DNA of 64,000 nt from an uncultured Haliea sp. (GCA_947258585.1 CAMYIZ010000038.1:1-64000); one strand, 5' to 3'; positions 49,502 to 59,782 are shown, counted from the first letter of the stretch. The notes: generated from the sequence alone by a model not told the origin. Translations and numbers: made by a program.

Positions 49502-50231
49502 GCTGCGTGACAGTCAGCTGGCATTCGCCGGGCACCTGCGCAATCCTGACGCTGTGCCCCCGCCGGGTGGCATTGAGCCGCGTCGCCTGAAGATTTATCA
49601 GGACCTCATCTACAACAACATCGAGGGCTTTATCAGCGGTGGTTTCCCCGTGCTGCGGAGTCTGTATTCCGCACCGGCGTGGCACGCCCTGGTACGCCAG
49701 TTCATTGACGACCATCGCTGCCACACACCGTATTTCCTTGAAATCAGCCAGGAGTTCCTGCGCTTTCTGTTCGAACGTCACCAGCCCGGGCCGGAGGCCC
49801 CGCCGTTTATTGCCGAGCTGGCTCACTATGAGTGGGCGGAGCTCGCCCTCTCGGTCGCGGAGGAGGATTTGCCGCCCCCGGCACCTGGTCGCGACCCGCT
49901 GGCGGCGGTGCCGCGGCTGTCACCGCTGGCCTGGGTGCTGGCCTACCAGTTCCCCGTGCACCGCATCGGGGCCGACTATCGGCCCGCGGAACCCGGTGAT
50001 CCAGTCTATCTGACGGTCTATCGTGACAGGGAGGACGAGGTCCAATTCATGGTTCTCAATGCCGCCAGCGCGCGCCTGCTGGAGCTTGCCCGCGACAACG
50101 AATCGGGCAGCGGCGCCCAGCTTTTACAGCAGCTGGCAGTGGAGCTGGGTATGGATCCAGAGCGGGTCCTTGGCTTCGGTGGCACCCAGCTGGCGGATTT
50201 CGCCAGCCGTGGCGTCGTTATCCTGCACTGA
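49494..50231 (+). CDS. hvfC: DUF2063 family putative DNA-binding-fold protein, HvfC-like RiPP partner of the MNIO enzyme
   Basis: RLKIYQDLIYNNIEGFISGGFPVLRSLYSAPAWHALVRQFIDDHRCHTPYFLEISQEFLRFL; overlaps hvfB stop by 8 nt. Confidence 0.93.
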   Translation: MAELRDSQLAFAGHLRNPDAVPPPGGIEPRRLKIYQDLIYNNIEGFISGGFPVLRSLYSAPAWHALVRQFIDDHRCHTPYFLEISQEFLRFLFERHQPGPEAPPFIAELAHYEWAELALSVAEEDLPPPAPGRDPLAAVPRLSPLAWVLAYQFPVHRIGADYRPAEPGDPVYLTVYRDREDEVQFMVLNAASARLLELARDNESGSGAQLLQQLAVELGMDPERVLGFGGTQLADFASRGVVILH

Positions 50232-50321
50232 TACAAGCCAACTTTTGCCCCTTAGTCCGTGTTGCTCCTCCGTACACACAAGCGTAATATTCCGCCACTT
50301 TTTTCGAACATCGGCAATGCC

Positions 50322-51041
50322 ATGAAACTGCTGCGCCCGACCCTGGGGCTCCTGTGTCTGCTTCTGCTTGCTCCGGCGATGGCCCAGGAGCCCGTCAATC
50401 CCGACCCCTGGGAGGGTTTCAACCGCCCCATCTTCGAGTTCAATGAGCAGCTGGACAAGTATGTTCTGAAACCCGTGGCGAAAGGCTACCAGGCGGTGAT
50501 GCCTGATCCCGCGGAAAGGGGCGTCAGCAATTTTTTCAGCAACCTGCGTGACGCCAACTCCACCCTCAACGCCGTGCTGCAGGGGCGTCCCGGTGGCGCG
50601 GTCCGCGCTGGCGGCCGTTTCCTGCTCAATTCGACGTTTGGCATGCTGGGGCTGTTTGATGTGGCCACCCGTATGGGTGTCGAGCCCTACCGCACAGACT
50701 TCGGTCACACCCTGGCCATCTGGGGCGCCCCTTCCGGGCCGTATCTAATGGTTCCCGTGCTGGGGCCGCGCACCGTCCGCAGCGGCACCGGTTCCGTCTT
50801 CGACGCTTTTGCCTCGGTGGAGATGGCCATCGACGACGCGGGCATCCGCAACTCCCTCCGGGGGCTGGATATCGTCGACGCCCGTGCCGGGCTGCTCAAG
50901 GCGGAGGACCTGGTGTCGGGGGACCGCTATATCTTCCTGCGCGATGCCTACCTGCAGCAGCGCCGGGCGCTGGTCAATGATGGCGTGGTGGAGGACAGCT
51001 TCTCGGACTTTGGCGACGATGACTGGGGCGAGGAATTTTGA
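50322..51041 (+). CDS. mlaA: MlaA (VacJ) family lipoprotein, intermembrane phospholipid transport
   Basis: NPDPWEGFNRPIFEFNEQLDKYVLKPVAKGYQAVMPDPAERGVSNFFSNLRDANSTLNAVLQG; start at MKLLRPTLGLL. Confidence 0.94.
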   Translation: MKLLRPTLGLLCLLLLAPAMAQEPVNPDPWEGFNRPIFEFNEQLDKYVLKPVAKGYQAVMPDPAERGVSNFFSNLRDANSTLNAVLQGRPGGAVRAGGRFLLNSTFGMLGLFDVATRMGVEPYRTDFGHTLAIWGAPSGPYLMVPVLGPRTVRSGTGSVFDAFASVEMAIDDAGIRNSLRGLDIVDARAGLLKAEDLVSGDRYIFLRDAYLQQRRALVNDGVVEDSFSDFGDDDWGEEF

Positions 51042-51165
51042 GGTCCACGCCCCGCTCCGTTACCCGCAGCAAAACTGTGAAATCCTGCCAGAACACAGCG
51101 CCTGCCGGTTGCCCGCCCCGGGGCAAGGGCGTAGTGTCTGCCCGCAAGTTTCCCGCAAGTAACGC

Positions 51166-52350
51166 ATGATGGATTCCAAGGGCTTTGTGCTGGTGATCGA
51201 CGACGACTCCGCTCGTGCAGCAGCGCTTGCGGCGACCGTTTCTGCAGCAGGTTTCCGCACTGAAATTCACACTGATGTCACCGCAGCCTATCACTTTCTT
51301 GAGGGCAACGATGAGCTGGACGTCATTCTCTGCGAGCTGGATCTGGAGGACGTGTCCTGGGTGGAGGCGCGCCGGTCACTGCGCGAGCTGGATCTGCAGA
51401 TACCGGCGATCATCATCAGCGACCGGGCTGAGGTCGACCGGATGATGACGGCCCTGCGCCTGGGCGCCAGCGACTTCTTTGTGCGCCCGATCGAGGATAC
51501 CGACGCCCTGCTCAAATCCATTGAGCGCTGCGTACGCCAGCGTCAGCTGCGGCGCGAGCTGCAGGAGTCCCGCAAACGCCTGGAGCTGGCGAATATCGAG
51601 CTCCGCGGGACCGTCAAGATGCTGGAGCAGGACCAGCAGGCCGGCCGCCAGGTGCAGCTGCGGATGCTTCCCGCCAGTCCCATGGTGCTGGACCAGTACG
51701 TCTTCAGTCACACCGTGATTCCCTCGCTCTACCTGAGTGGCGACTTCACCGACTACTTCACCGTCGGCGACCACCACGTGACGTTCTTCATGGCTGATGT
51801 GTCAGGTCACGGCAGTTCCTCGGCCTTTACCACGGTGCTGCTGAAGAATCTGTTTGCCCGCAAGCGCTCTGATTACCTGCGGCGCAGCGATGACACCATT
51901 CTCAGCCCGGTAGCCATGCTCAAGCGGGCCAACCAGGAGCTGCTGGGGCTGGCAGTGGGCAAGTTCGCCACCATGGTAGTTGGCCTGCTCGACACTGCCG
52001 CCAACACATTGCGCTACAGTATAGCCGGGCATCTGCCCCAGCCGGTGCTGGTGTCGAAAGAGGGCGCCCGCTATCTGCGGGGCGAAGGCTCGGCGGTGGG
52101 CATTATGGACGATGCATCCTACGAGGAGCACCTGATCGACCTGCCGCAGCGCTTCATGCTGGCACTGTTCTCCGACGGGATCCTGGAGATCCTGCCGCCG
52201 CAAAACCTGATCGAAAAGGAAAAGTACTTCCTCAAGGTGTTTGAGGAGTCCGCCGAGTCCCCGGAAGATATCGTCACCCGGCTCGGACTCGATCATGTCG
52301 AAACCGCACCCGACGATATTGCTGCGCTGTTTATCAGCAAGCGGGGTTAG
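51166..52350 (+). CDS. rssB: Response regulator with PP2C/SpoIIE phosphatase domain, Pseudomonas RssB-like
   Basis: N-terminal REC, linker coiled coil, C-terminal SpoIIE domain (SGDFTDYFTVGDHHVTFFMADVSGHGSSSAFTTVLLKNLF); followed by STAS gene, tal and dusA as in pseudomonads. Confidence 0.87.
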   Translation: MMDSKGFVLVIDDDSARAAALAATVSAAGFRTEIHTDVTAAYHFLEGNDELDVILCELDLEDVSWVEARRSLRELDLQIPAIIISDRAEVDRMMTALRLGASDFFVRPIEDTDALLKSIERCVRQRQLRRELQESRKRLELANIELRGTVKMLEQDQQAGRQVQLRMLPASPMVLDQYVFSHTVIPSLYLSGDFTDYFTVGDHHVTFFMADVSGHGSSSAFTTVLLKNLFARKRSDYLRRSDDTILSPVAMLKRANQELLGLAVGKFATMVVGLLDTAANTLRYSIAGHLPQPVLVSKEGARYLRGEGSAVGIMDDASYEEHLIDLPQRFMLALFSDGILEILPPQNLIEKEKYFLKVFEESAESPEDIVTRLGLDHVETAPDDIAALFISKRG

Positions 52351-52351
52351 G

Positions 52352-52834
52352 ATGGAAGAAGGCCGTATTCTCGCAGCGAGCCAGGACGGCGCCTATGTCA
52401 TTCGCCTGACCGGCGATGTGCGCCTCACGCTCTGCACGACCATCGACGACTACATGCACAGGATGCTGGATAACCCCGATTTTGCCAGTGTCTGGGTCGA
52501 TCTCTGCGGCGCCGAGGGCATAGACAGCACCACTCTGGGCTTGCTGGCCAAGCTGGCATTGGAAGTGCGGGCGCGCTTTGGCTTCATGCCCGCGATCTAC
52601 AGCAACAACCCGGGTATTACGCGCCTCATCAAGAGCATGGGCTTCCAGCGCCTGTTCGAATTGCATGAGGACGCCTGCGCCAATCCCGATCGCATCCACC
52701 GCATTCCCCTGGTCGAGGGCAGTGAGCAGGCTGTCAAGGAGAAGGTGCTGGAGGCCCACCGGGTGTTGATGGGGCTCTCGGAAGAGAACCGGGCCCGCTT
52801 CAAGGACCTGATGGTGGTGCTGGAGCGCAGCTGA
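52352..52834 (+). CDS. rssC: STAS-domain anti-sigma factor antagonist, RssC-like
   Basis: VIRLTGDVRLTLCTTIDDYMHRMLDNPDFASVWVDLCGAEGIDSTTLGLLAKLA; immediately after the rssB stop. Confidence 0.86.
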   Translation: MEEGRILAASQDGAYVIRLTGDVRLTLCTTIDDYMHRMLDNPDFASVWVDLCGAEGIDSTTLGLLAKLALEVRARFGFMPAIYSNNPGITRLIKSMGFQRLFELHEDACANPDRIHRIPLVEGSEQAVKEKVLEAHRVLMGLSEENRARFKDLMVVLERS

Positions 52835-52841
52835 ACCCTGT

Positions 52842-53285
52842 TCAGTCCGGCTTGGCCGCCAGTTTACTGCGAATGTAGTCCTGGTGGGGTACGTAGGTCA
52901 GCTCCGCCACCTGCCGAATCAGGTGCTCCTCGTACTTGTCCAGGTTGCCGTCGGCGTAGGCGACCTGCCACATCGACGCGATCAGTTCCAGCTTCTCCGC
53001 CGGCCCGTAGTGGTCGTTGATCACCCGGGTGAATTCATAGAGCGAGATGGCGGTGTCCACCCGCCCTGAAGCCTGCTCAACCAGGGCGTGAACCTCCTCC
53101 CGGGGCAGGGCGAGCGAGTTGCATAGCAAACGTTCCAGTGCCGCTTCCTCTTCCGCATCCTGGCTGAAATCGGCCCTCGCGGTTTCAATCAGCAGTGCGG
53201 CCGCCGCCAGGTGGACCCGGTGAGAATGCTCCTCTTCACTGTCGCCGGCGGGCAGGATAAACAGGGATTTCAGGGCATTGATCAT
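52842..53285 (-). CDS. TerB family (tellurite resistance-like) protein
   Basis: [31 protein letters not shown]...[52 protein letters not shown]. Confidence 0.9.
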   Translation of the reverse strand: MINALKSLFILPAGDSEEEHSHRVHLAAAALLIETARADFSQDAEEEAALERLLCNSLALPREEVHALVEQASGRVDTAISLYEFTRVINDHYGPAEKLELIASMWQVAYADGNLDKYEEHLIRQVAELTYVPHQDYIRSKLAAKPD

Positions 53286-54235
53286 GAGGCGACGATCACC
53301 TGTTCCAGCTTGATCTGGTCGGCGATGAAGTTGCGGATACCCTCCGCCAGCTTTTCCGTTGCCATGGCGTCATCGTTCAGGGCCAGGCGGAAGGCGGGTT
53401 CCACCCGCGTTTCGCGGGCGTCCCCGGAGCGGGCGCCCTCCGGTGACAGCTGGCGGGGCAGGTTGCCATGGTCTTCCGCCAGGCTCTCCAGCAGCGCCGG
53501 ACTGATGGTCAGGCGGTCGCAACCCGCGAGTGCCTCGATTTCGCCGGTATTGCGAAAGCTGGCGCCCATGACCACCGTGCCATAGCCGTGGGTCTTGTAG
53601 TAACTGTAGATGCGGCGCACGGACTGTACTCCGGGGTCGTCCGTTGCCTGGGCGACCACCAGGTCCGTGTTGGCCAGGTGCCAGTCGAGGATGCGGCCGA
53701 CGAACGGGGAGATCAGGTAGACCCCGGCATCGGCGCAGGCTGCGGCCTGGGCGAAACCGAACAGCAGCGTCAGGTTGCAGTTGATGCCCTCTCTCTCCAG
53801 CTGCTCACCGGCCCGGATACCTTCCCAGGTGGATGCGATCTTGATCAGGATTCGCTCCCTGGGGACACCGGCTTTTTCGTACAGGTGGATGATTCGATGG
53901 GCGCGATCGATGGTCGCAGCGGTGTCGAACGAGAGCCGGGCGTCGACCTCGGTGGAAATGCGCCCGGGCACGATATTCAGGATTTCGCAGCCGACATCCA
54001 CCGCGAAACGGTCGCAGCAGTTGGCCAGCTGCTCAGTGCTGGAGCCTCCTTCCGCCGCGGCCCAGCTGCGGGCCTGGGCCAGCAGCGCGCCGTAGTGGGG
54101 CAGTGCGGACGCCTTCAGCAGCAGCGAGGGGTTGGTGGTGGCGTCCCGGGGATGAAAGCGGCGGATGGCCTCCATATCGCCGGTGTCGGCGACCACGTCG
54201 GTCATGGCTTTGAGTTGCTCGAGTTTGCTGGTCAT
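53282..54235 (-). CDS. tal: Transaldolase
   Basis: [95 protein letters not shown]. Confidence 0.97.
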   Translation of the reverse strand: MTSKLEQLKAMTDVVADTGDMEAIRRFHPRDATTNPSLLLKASALPHYGALLAQARSWAAAEGGSSTEQLANCCDRFAVDVGCEILNIVPGRISTEVDARLSFDTAATIDRAHRIIHLYEKAGVPRERILIKIASTWEGIRAGEQLEREGINCNLTLLFGFAQAAACADAGVYLISPFVGRILDWHLANTDLVVAQATDDPGVQSVRRIYSYYKTHGYGTVVMGASFRNTGEIEALAGCDRLTISPALLESLAEDHGNLPRQLSPEGARSGDARETRVEPAFRLALNDDAMATEKLAEGIRNFIADQIKLEQVIVAS

Positions 54236-54255
54236 CTTGGTCCTTGTTTCCTCTA

Positions 54256-55269
54256 TCAGGCGGCGGAGTCCCGGGCCTGTTGCCGTTCACCGGCATCCCG
54301 CACCAGGCGGTATGCCTGCTCCAGCACCTCTATGCCGGCGCCTTTGCGGTGCGCGTTTTCGCTGATATGCCGGCGGAACTGCCGCGCCCCTGGCAGCCCC
54401 TGGTACAGGCCCAGCAGATGTCGGGTAATATGGTTCAGTTGCGCGCCATCGGCCAGTTCCCGGGCCACATAGGGCAGCATCTGTTCGATCACCGCGTGGC
54501 GTGATTGTAGCGGATTCTGCGTTCCGAATAGCACCCGGTCCACATCCGCCAGCAACCAGGGGTTGTGATAGGCTACCCGCCCCAGCATGACACCGTCCAG
54601 CCGCGCCAGATGTTGTTCGCAATCCTTGAGGGTGGTGATGCCGCCGTTGAGGACCACGGTCAGCTGCGGCAGGTCGGCCTTGAGCTGGTACACCCAGGGG
54701 TAGTTGAGGGGCGGGATTTCCCGGTTCTCCTTCGGTGACAGCCCCTGCAGCCACGCCTTGCGCGCATGCACGATAAACACGCTGCAGCCGGCCGCCGCGC
54801 TCGGGGCAACGAAGTCCAGCAGCTGCTGGTAGGACTCCATGTCATCGATGCCGATACGGTGCTTGACGGTCACCGGCAGGGCGCAGGCGTCCCGCATTGC
54901 CGCCACACACTCCGCGACCCGCCCGGGATGCGCCATCAGGGACGCGCCGAAGGCACCGGACTGCACCCGGTCCGAGGGGCAGCCGCAGTTGAGGTTGACC
55001 TCGTCATAGCCCCAGTCCTCGGCCCAGCGCGCGCAGCGGGCCAGCTCCGCGGGATCGCTGCCCCCCAGCTGCAGGGCCACAGGCTCCTCCACCGGGTCGA
55101 AGCGCAGGAAGCGGGCGCGGTCGCCGTGGATCAGCGCGCCGGTGGTCACCATTTCCGTGTACAGGCGCGCATGCCGGCTCAGCAGGCGCCACAGGTAGCG
55201 GCAGTGGCGGTCGCTCCAGTCCATCATCGGTGCAATGCAGAAACGGTGGGCGTTGAAGGTGCTGGACAT
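54256..55269 (-). CDS. dusA: tRNA-dihydrouridine synthase DusA
   Basis: [74 protein letters not shown]. Confidence 0.97.
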   Translation of the reverse strand: MSSTFNAHRFCIAPMMDWSDRHCRYLWRLLSRHARLYTEMVTTGALIHGDRARFLRFDPVEEPVALQLGGSDPAELARCARWAEDWGYDEVNLNCGCPSDRVQSGAFGASLMAHPGRVAECVAAMRDACALPVTVKHRIGIDDMESYQQLLDFVAPSAAAGCSVFIVHARKAWLQGLSPKENREIPPLNYPWVYQLKADLPQLTVVLNGGITTLKDCEQHLARLDGVMLGRVAYHNPWLLADVDRVLFGTQNPLQSRHAVIEQMLPYVARELADGAQLNHITRHLLGLYQGLPGARQFRRHISENAHRKGAGIEVLEQAYRLVRDAGERQQARDSAA

Positions 55270-55383
55270 CGGGCGGTAACGGTAAGAATGAATGGGGTAT
55301 TGTAACCGAGAAGCGGAGCCAGTTGGTTATACTGCCCGGGCTCCATTCACAGGCAACCGGCACCATTCCGGGGGAGGGTCCTG

Positions 55384-55716
55384 ATGCATTACATCTTCGA
55401 AGTCACCCTGAAGCCAGGCTATAGCGCGGAACAGTATGCGGATGCCTGGATCCGCGCCAGCGAGATCATCCAGCGCGCGCCCGGGGCACAGGGTACCCGG
55501 CTGCATCGCAAGATCGGCGATCCCTCCCGCCTGCTGGCGATTGCGACCTGGGAGAGCAAGGCGGCCCGGGATGCGATGGAGACGCGCTTGCCCGACAAGG
55601 TGCAGGAGATCATTGCCGAGCAGATTCCCTTTGTCGAGATCAGCCTGATTGGTGAGTTCGAGGCGCCGGAGTGGACCGTACTGCCACCGGGCCGGGCCGC
55701 GTCCGCGAAAAGCTAG
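55384..55716 (+). CDS. Antibiotic biosynthesis monooxygenase (ABM)-like dimeric alpha/beta barrel protein
   Basis: MHYIFEVTLKPGYSAEQYADAWIRASEIIQRAPGAQGTRLHRKIGDPSRLLAIATWESKAARDAM. Confidence 0.75.
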   Translation: MHYIFEVTLKPGYSAEQYADAWIRASEIIQRAPGAQGTRLHRKIGDPSRLLAIATWESKAARDAMETRLPDKVQEIIAEQIPFVEISLIGEFEAPEWTVLPPGRAASAKS

Positions 55717-56861
55717 CCCCGTGGCGCCTGTGCCTGGCGCAGGACCGGCGGTGACACGATTTCGCCGTCGTGCTCCTGCTGGATAACCGTTGACGGAGTG
55801 CAGCAGCATTCCCGCGGGCAGTCCCCCTCGAATACGACCACATGCTGCAGGTTGAAGCGCACCGGCAGCATGCCGCCCAGCGGGATATCGACATGGCTGG
55901 GGGTCAGGCAGGGAACCCGCTGGCCGTCTGTCAGCAGGAGTTCGTACAGGTAGTTGGCACCGCGGAATGCCTTGTGCATCACCCGCAGGGCAATGTGACT
56001 GCCCTCATCGTATTCAATGTCGTCGGGGCGTACCAGCAGGCGCAAGGTCTCTCCCGGTTGCCAGTGCGGATGACCCCGGTCCAGTACGCCCAGGCCGTCA
56101 TTCATCTCCCCGGCGGCGTTCACGGTGACCGTAATCATGGTGCCCTGCCCGATGAACTCGGCGACAAATTCGTTGCCCGGGTTGTGGTACAGGTTGTAGG
56201 GCGTGTCAGTCTGGGCGACCCGGCCGCTGTTCAGCAGGGTGACCTGGTCAGCCATGGCGAAGGCCTCGTGCTGGTCGTGAGTCACCAGGATGGCGGTGAC
56301 GCCGTTGCGCTTCAGCAGCTCGCGGATTTCCGCCGCCAGCTCGGTCCGCAGCTCGGTGTCCAGGCTGGAAAAGGGTTCGTCCAGCAGCAGGATCTCCGGG
56401 TTGGGCGCCAGCGCCCGCGCCAGCGCAACACGCTGCTGCTGCCCGCCGGACAGCTCGTGAGGATAGGCATTGCCGTATTCGCTCAGGGCCACCAGTTGCA
56501 ACATGCTTTCCACCCGCTCGCGCCGCTCCCCGCGGGGCAGGTGGCTGAGGCCGAAGCCGATGTTGCGGCGAACGTTCAGATGGGGGAACAGGGCGAAATC
56601 CTGGAATACCATGCCCACCTTGCGTCGCTCCGGTGGCAGTTCACACTCGGGCGTGCTGATAAGTGTCCCGCGCAGAAAGATGCTGCCGGCACTGATGCCT
56701 TCGAACCCGGCAATCGCCCTCAACAGGGTAGTCTTGCCACAGCCCGAGGGTCCCAGCAGGCAGCCGATCTGGCCAGTCTGCAGCGTCATGGAGATGTTTT
56801 CCACGGCGGTGAAATCGCCGTATTTGACCGTGACCTGCTGTAATTCCAGCTGGCTGCTCAT
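55713..56861 (-). CDS. fbpC: Ferric iron ABC transporter ATP-binding protein (FbpC-like)
   Basis: GPSGCGKTTLLRAIAGFEGISAGSIFLRG, LSGGQQQRVALARALAPNPEILLLDEPFSSLD, TOBE-type C-terminus; operon context. Confidence 0.9.
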   Translation of the reverse strand: MSSQLELQQVTVKYGDFTAVENISMTLQTGQIGCLLGPSGCGKTTLLRAIAGFEGISAGSIFLRGTLISTPECELPPERRKVGMVFQDFALFPHLNVRRNIGFGLSHLPRGERRERVESMLQLVALSEYGNAYPHELSGGQQQRVALARALAPNPEILLLDEPFSSLDTELRTELAAEIRELLKRNGVTAILVTHDQHEAFAMADQVTLLNSGRVAQTDTPYNLYHNPGNEFVAEFIGQGTMITVTVNAAGEMNDGLGVLDRGHPHWQPGETLRLLVRPDDIEYDEGSHIALRVMHKAFRGANYLYELLLTDGQRVPCLTPSHVDIPLGGMLPVRFNLQHVVVFEGDCPRECCCTPSTVIQQEHDGEIVSPPVLRQAQAPRG

Positions 56862-58522
56862 GTTTGCTCCCTGGGCATGCTGCGATTCATCAGGATAACA
56901 GGCAGCAGGCCAATGAGCACGATAGCCAGTGCCGGGAGCGCGGCTTCAGCGAGGCGCTCGTCCGAGGCCAGTTCATGGGCGCGTACCGCAAGGGTGTTGA
57001 AATTGAAGGGGCGCAGAATCAGGGTGGTGGGCAGTTCTTTCAGCACGTCCACGAAGACCAGCAGCAGTGCCGTCAGCAGGGAGCCCCGCAACATGGGCAA
57101 GTGAATGCGCCGCAAGACACCGAGGGGGGTGTGGCCGAGTGAGCGCGCGGATTCGTCGATGCCGGGGCGGATACGGGCCAGGCCTGCCTCCACGGACTGC
57201 AGTGATACAGCGAGGAAACGCACCACATAGGCAAAGACCAGCGCAGCCAGGGTGCCACTCAGGAGCAGGCCGGAGGAGATGCCAAACTGCTCGCGCAACC
57301 AGCCATCGATACTGTTGTCGATCCAGGCGAAGGGAATCAGCACACCGACGGCAATAACGGTACCGGGCACTGCGTAGCCCATCCCGGCAATCCGGGTGGC
57401 CGCGGTCTCGGCCCGGCCGGGGTACAGGCGCCGGCCATAGCCCAGCAGCAGCGCCAGCAGCAGGCAGCAGACGGACGCGGTGGCTGCCAGCAGGAAGCTG
57501 TTGCCAATCAGCTGCAGGAAGGCCCTGTCCAGCGCATCGCTGTAGTGTTCCGCCGCCCAGGCCCCGAGCTGGGCCGCGGGCAGCAAAAAGCCGGCGGTAA
57601 GTATGCCCAGCGCAACACTGAAGCTGGCCGCCGCGCGCCAGCCCCGCAGATGTATGCGGGCGGGGTGGCTGCGAGCGGAGTTCTTGTGAAATCGCAGGCG
57701 TGCCCGCGATCGCCGCTCGAGCACGAACAGGGTGAACACAAAGAGCAGCAGGAAAGCCGCCAGTTGCGCCGCGGTCTGCAATTCGCCCAGACCGTACCAG
57801 GTGCGAAAGATCCCGGTGGTAAAGGCGCTGACACCGAAATAGGCCACGGTGCCGTAGTCGGCCAGGGTCTCCATCAGCGCCAGGCTGACACCGGCTGCGA
57901 TGGCCGGACGCGCCATGGGCAGCGCCACCAGGAACAGGGTTTGCCACGGGGTCTTGCCGAGGTTGCGGCTGGCTTCCAGCACCGCCGTGGACTGCTCGAG
58001 AAACGCGACCCGCACCAGCAGGTAGACGTAGGGATAGAGCACCAGTGACAGCATGCAGATGGCTCCGCCCAGTGAGCGGATCTGTGGGAACCAGTAGTCG
58101 CCAAAGCCCCAGCCGAAGCTGTTGCGCAGCAGGGTCTGTACCGGGCCCGCGTAATCCAGCATGCCGGTGTAGGTGTAGGCGATGATGTAGGCGGGAATTG
58201 CCATGGGCAGCAGCAGGGCCCAGCTGAAAAAGCGCCGTCCGGGAAAGTCGCACATGGCGGTCAGCCACGCGGCGCTGACGCCGAGCACCAGAGTACCGCT
58301 GCCCACGCCCAGCATCAGCAGCAGGGAGCTGGTGACATAGTCCACGAGTACGGTGTCGATCAGGTGTTGCCACGCGCTGCTGTAAGGCCCCAGCAGACTG
58401 GCGACGATCACCAGCACCGGCACCGCGATGATCGCCGCGCTCAGCAACAGCAGAACCCGCCACAGGCGGGCCTGCAGCGGGTGTGTACGCACGGCTGTCA
58501 GCGCGCGGGTGGCTATTTCCAA
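56858..58522 (-). CDS. fbpB: Ferric iron ABC transporter permease (FbpB-like, two fused permease domains)
   Basis: Two repeated permease halves with EAA-like loops (EASRNLGKTPWQTLFLVALPMARPAI; DESARSLGHTPLGVLRRIHLPMLRGSL); stop/start overlap with ATPase gene. Confidence 0.9.
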   Translation of the reverse strand: MEIATRALTAVRTHPLQARLWRVLLLLSAAIIAVPVLVIVASLLGPYSSAWQHLIDTVLVDYVTSSLLLMLGVGSGTLVLGVSAAWLTAMCDFPGRRFFSWALLLPMAIPAYIIAYTYTGMLDYAGPVQTLLRNSFGWGFGDYWFPQIRSLGGAICMLSLVLYPYVYLLVRVAFLEQSTAVLEASRNLGKTPWQTLFLVALPMARPAIAAGVSLALMETLADYGTVAYFGVSAFTTGIFRTWYGLGELQTAAQLAAFLLLFVFTLFVLERRSRARLRFHKNSARSHPARIHLRGWRAAASFSVALGILTAGFLLPAAQLGAWAAEHYSDALDRAFLQLIGNSFLLAATASVCCLLLALLLGYGRRLYPGRAETAATRIAGMGYAVPGTVIAVGVLIPFAWIDNSIDGWLREQFGISSGLLLSGTLAALVFAYVVRFLAVSLQSVEAGLARIRPGIDESARSLGHTPLGVLRRIHLPMLRGSLLTALLLVFVDVLKELPTTLILRPFNFNTLAVRAHELASDERLAEAALPALAIVLIGLLPVILMNRSMPREQT

Positions 58523-59550
58523 TTCGACTGGTCCATGGCCATCACCGCTTGGGCGTTCAAGCGCCCGAGTTCGCTGACATTGAGCGGGTCAGCCTTGAAC
58601 TCACCCCAGGATTGCAGCAGGGCCGAGGGAGCAATGCCGGGGCGCACGGGGTATTCATTGTTGGCCTCCGCATACCACTGCTGGCTGTCCTCGCGCAGCA
58701 TGAACTCGATCAGTTGCCGCGCCTCGTCGCTGTGCGAGGCGGAGCGGGTGATGCCGGCGCCGCTGATGTTGACATGGACCCCGCGTCCCGCCTGATTGGG
58801 CCAGAACAGTCGGACCTGTTCCGCGGCAGCGCGCTCTTCGGCGTCACCCGAGTTCAGCATGCCGCCCAGGTAATAGCTGTTGACCAGGGCGATGTCGCAC
58901 TGGCCGCTGGCGACGGCCTTGATCTGGTCGCGATCACCGCCCTGGGGCTGACGGGCGAAATTGGCGACAAATCCCTGCAGCCAGGCCTGGGTGGCCTCTG
59001 CGCCCTGGCTCGCGAGCATGCCTGCGACCATCGACTGGTTGTAGATGTTGCCTGAGGAGCGCACACAAATCCGCTGCCGCCAGGATGGATCCGCGAGCGC
59101 CGCATAGTCGCTCAGTTCTGCCTCATCAACGCGGTCGGGCGCGTACACCAGCACCCGGGCGCGCAGGGAAAGCCCGTACCAGTAGCCCTCTTCACTGCGC
59201 AGGTTGACCGGCACCGCCGCCTCCAGGGCCGGCGAGCTGACCGGTTGCAACAGGTCTGCCTGCTGGGCCCGGTACAGGTTGCCGGCGTCGCTGGTGAGCA
59301 GCAGGTCCGCCGGGGAGTTCAGGCCTTCATTGCGCAGGCGCGCGAGCAGGGCGTCGCCGTCCCCGGTCACCAGGTTCACCGCAATGCCGGTTTCCGCGGT
59401 GAAGCGGTCCAGCAGTGGCTTGATCAGCGCCTCCTGTCGGGCCGAATAGACATTGACCGACTCCGGACTGGAACAGGCTGCCAGCAGCGGCAGGAGTAGC
59501 AGGGCGAGCAGCGAAATGGCCGAGGGCCGACCGCGGCGTGAACACAACAT
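58513..59550 (-). CDS. fbpA: Ferric iron ABC transporter substrate-binding protein (FbpA-like)
   Basis: Lipoprotein-type N-terminus LLPLLAACSS; VNVYSARQEALIKPLLDRFTAETGIAVNLVTGDGDALLARLRNEG. Confidence 0.92.
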   Translation of the reverse strand: MLCSRRGRPSAISLLALLLLPLLAACSSPESVNVYSARQEALIKPLLDRFTAETGIAVNLVTGDGDALLARLRNEGLNSPADLLLTSDAGNLYRAQQADLLQPVSSPALEAAVPVNLRSEEGYWYGLSLRARVLVYAPDRVDEAELSDYAALADPSWRQRICVRSSGNIYNQSMVAGMLASQGAEATQAWLQGFVANFARQPQGGDRDQIKAVASGQCDIALVNSYYLGGMLNSGDAEERAAAEQVRLFWPNQAGRGVHVNISGAGITRSASHSDEARQLIEFMLREDSQQWYAEANNEYPVRPGIAPSALLQSWGEFKADPLNVSELGRLNAQAVMAMDQSNWK

Positions 59551-59597
59551 GGAAACCTCGCAACAGTGTAGGGGTGAAGCTAGCGCACCCGTTGAAC

Positions 59598-59618
59598 GAT
59601 AACGCTAATTATTCTCAT
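59598..59618 (-). promoter_or_regulatory. Fur-box-like site upstream of the iron ABC operon
   Basis: gataacgctaattattctcat; reverse strand TGAGAAT-A-ATTAGCG resembles TGATAAT-N-ATTATCA (6/7 and 5/7 in half sites). Confidence 0.6.
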
Positions 59619-59782
59619 TTAAAAAAACAATAGCAACCTTATTCTCCGCGATCAACCGGGAAACTGTAAATGCCCATACTGCCGGCGCGGACGATCCGTT
59701 CCGGCGCCTGAGCACGGGAGTTTTGCAGCCCGGTACTCCCGGCGCGTACACTGCGCGCTTCACTTTCCGGAACTTGATCGCC

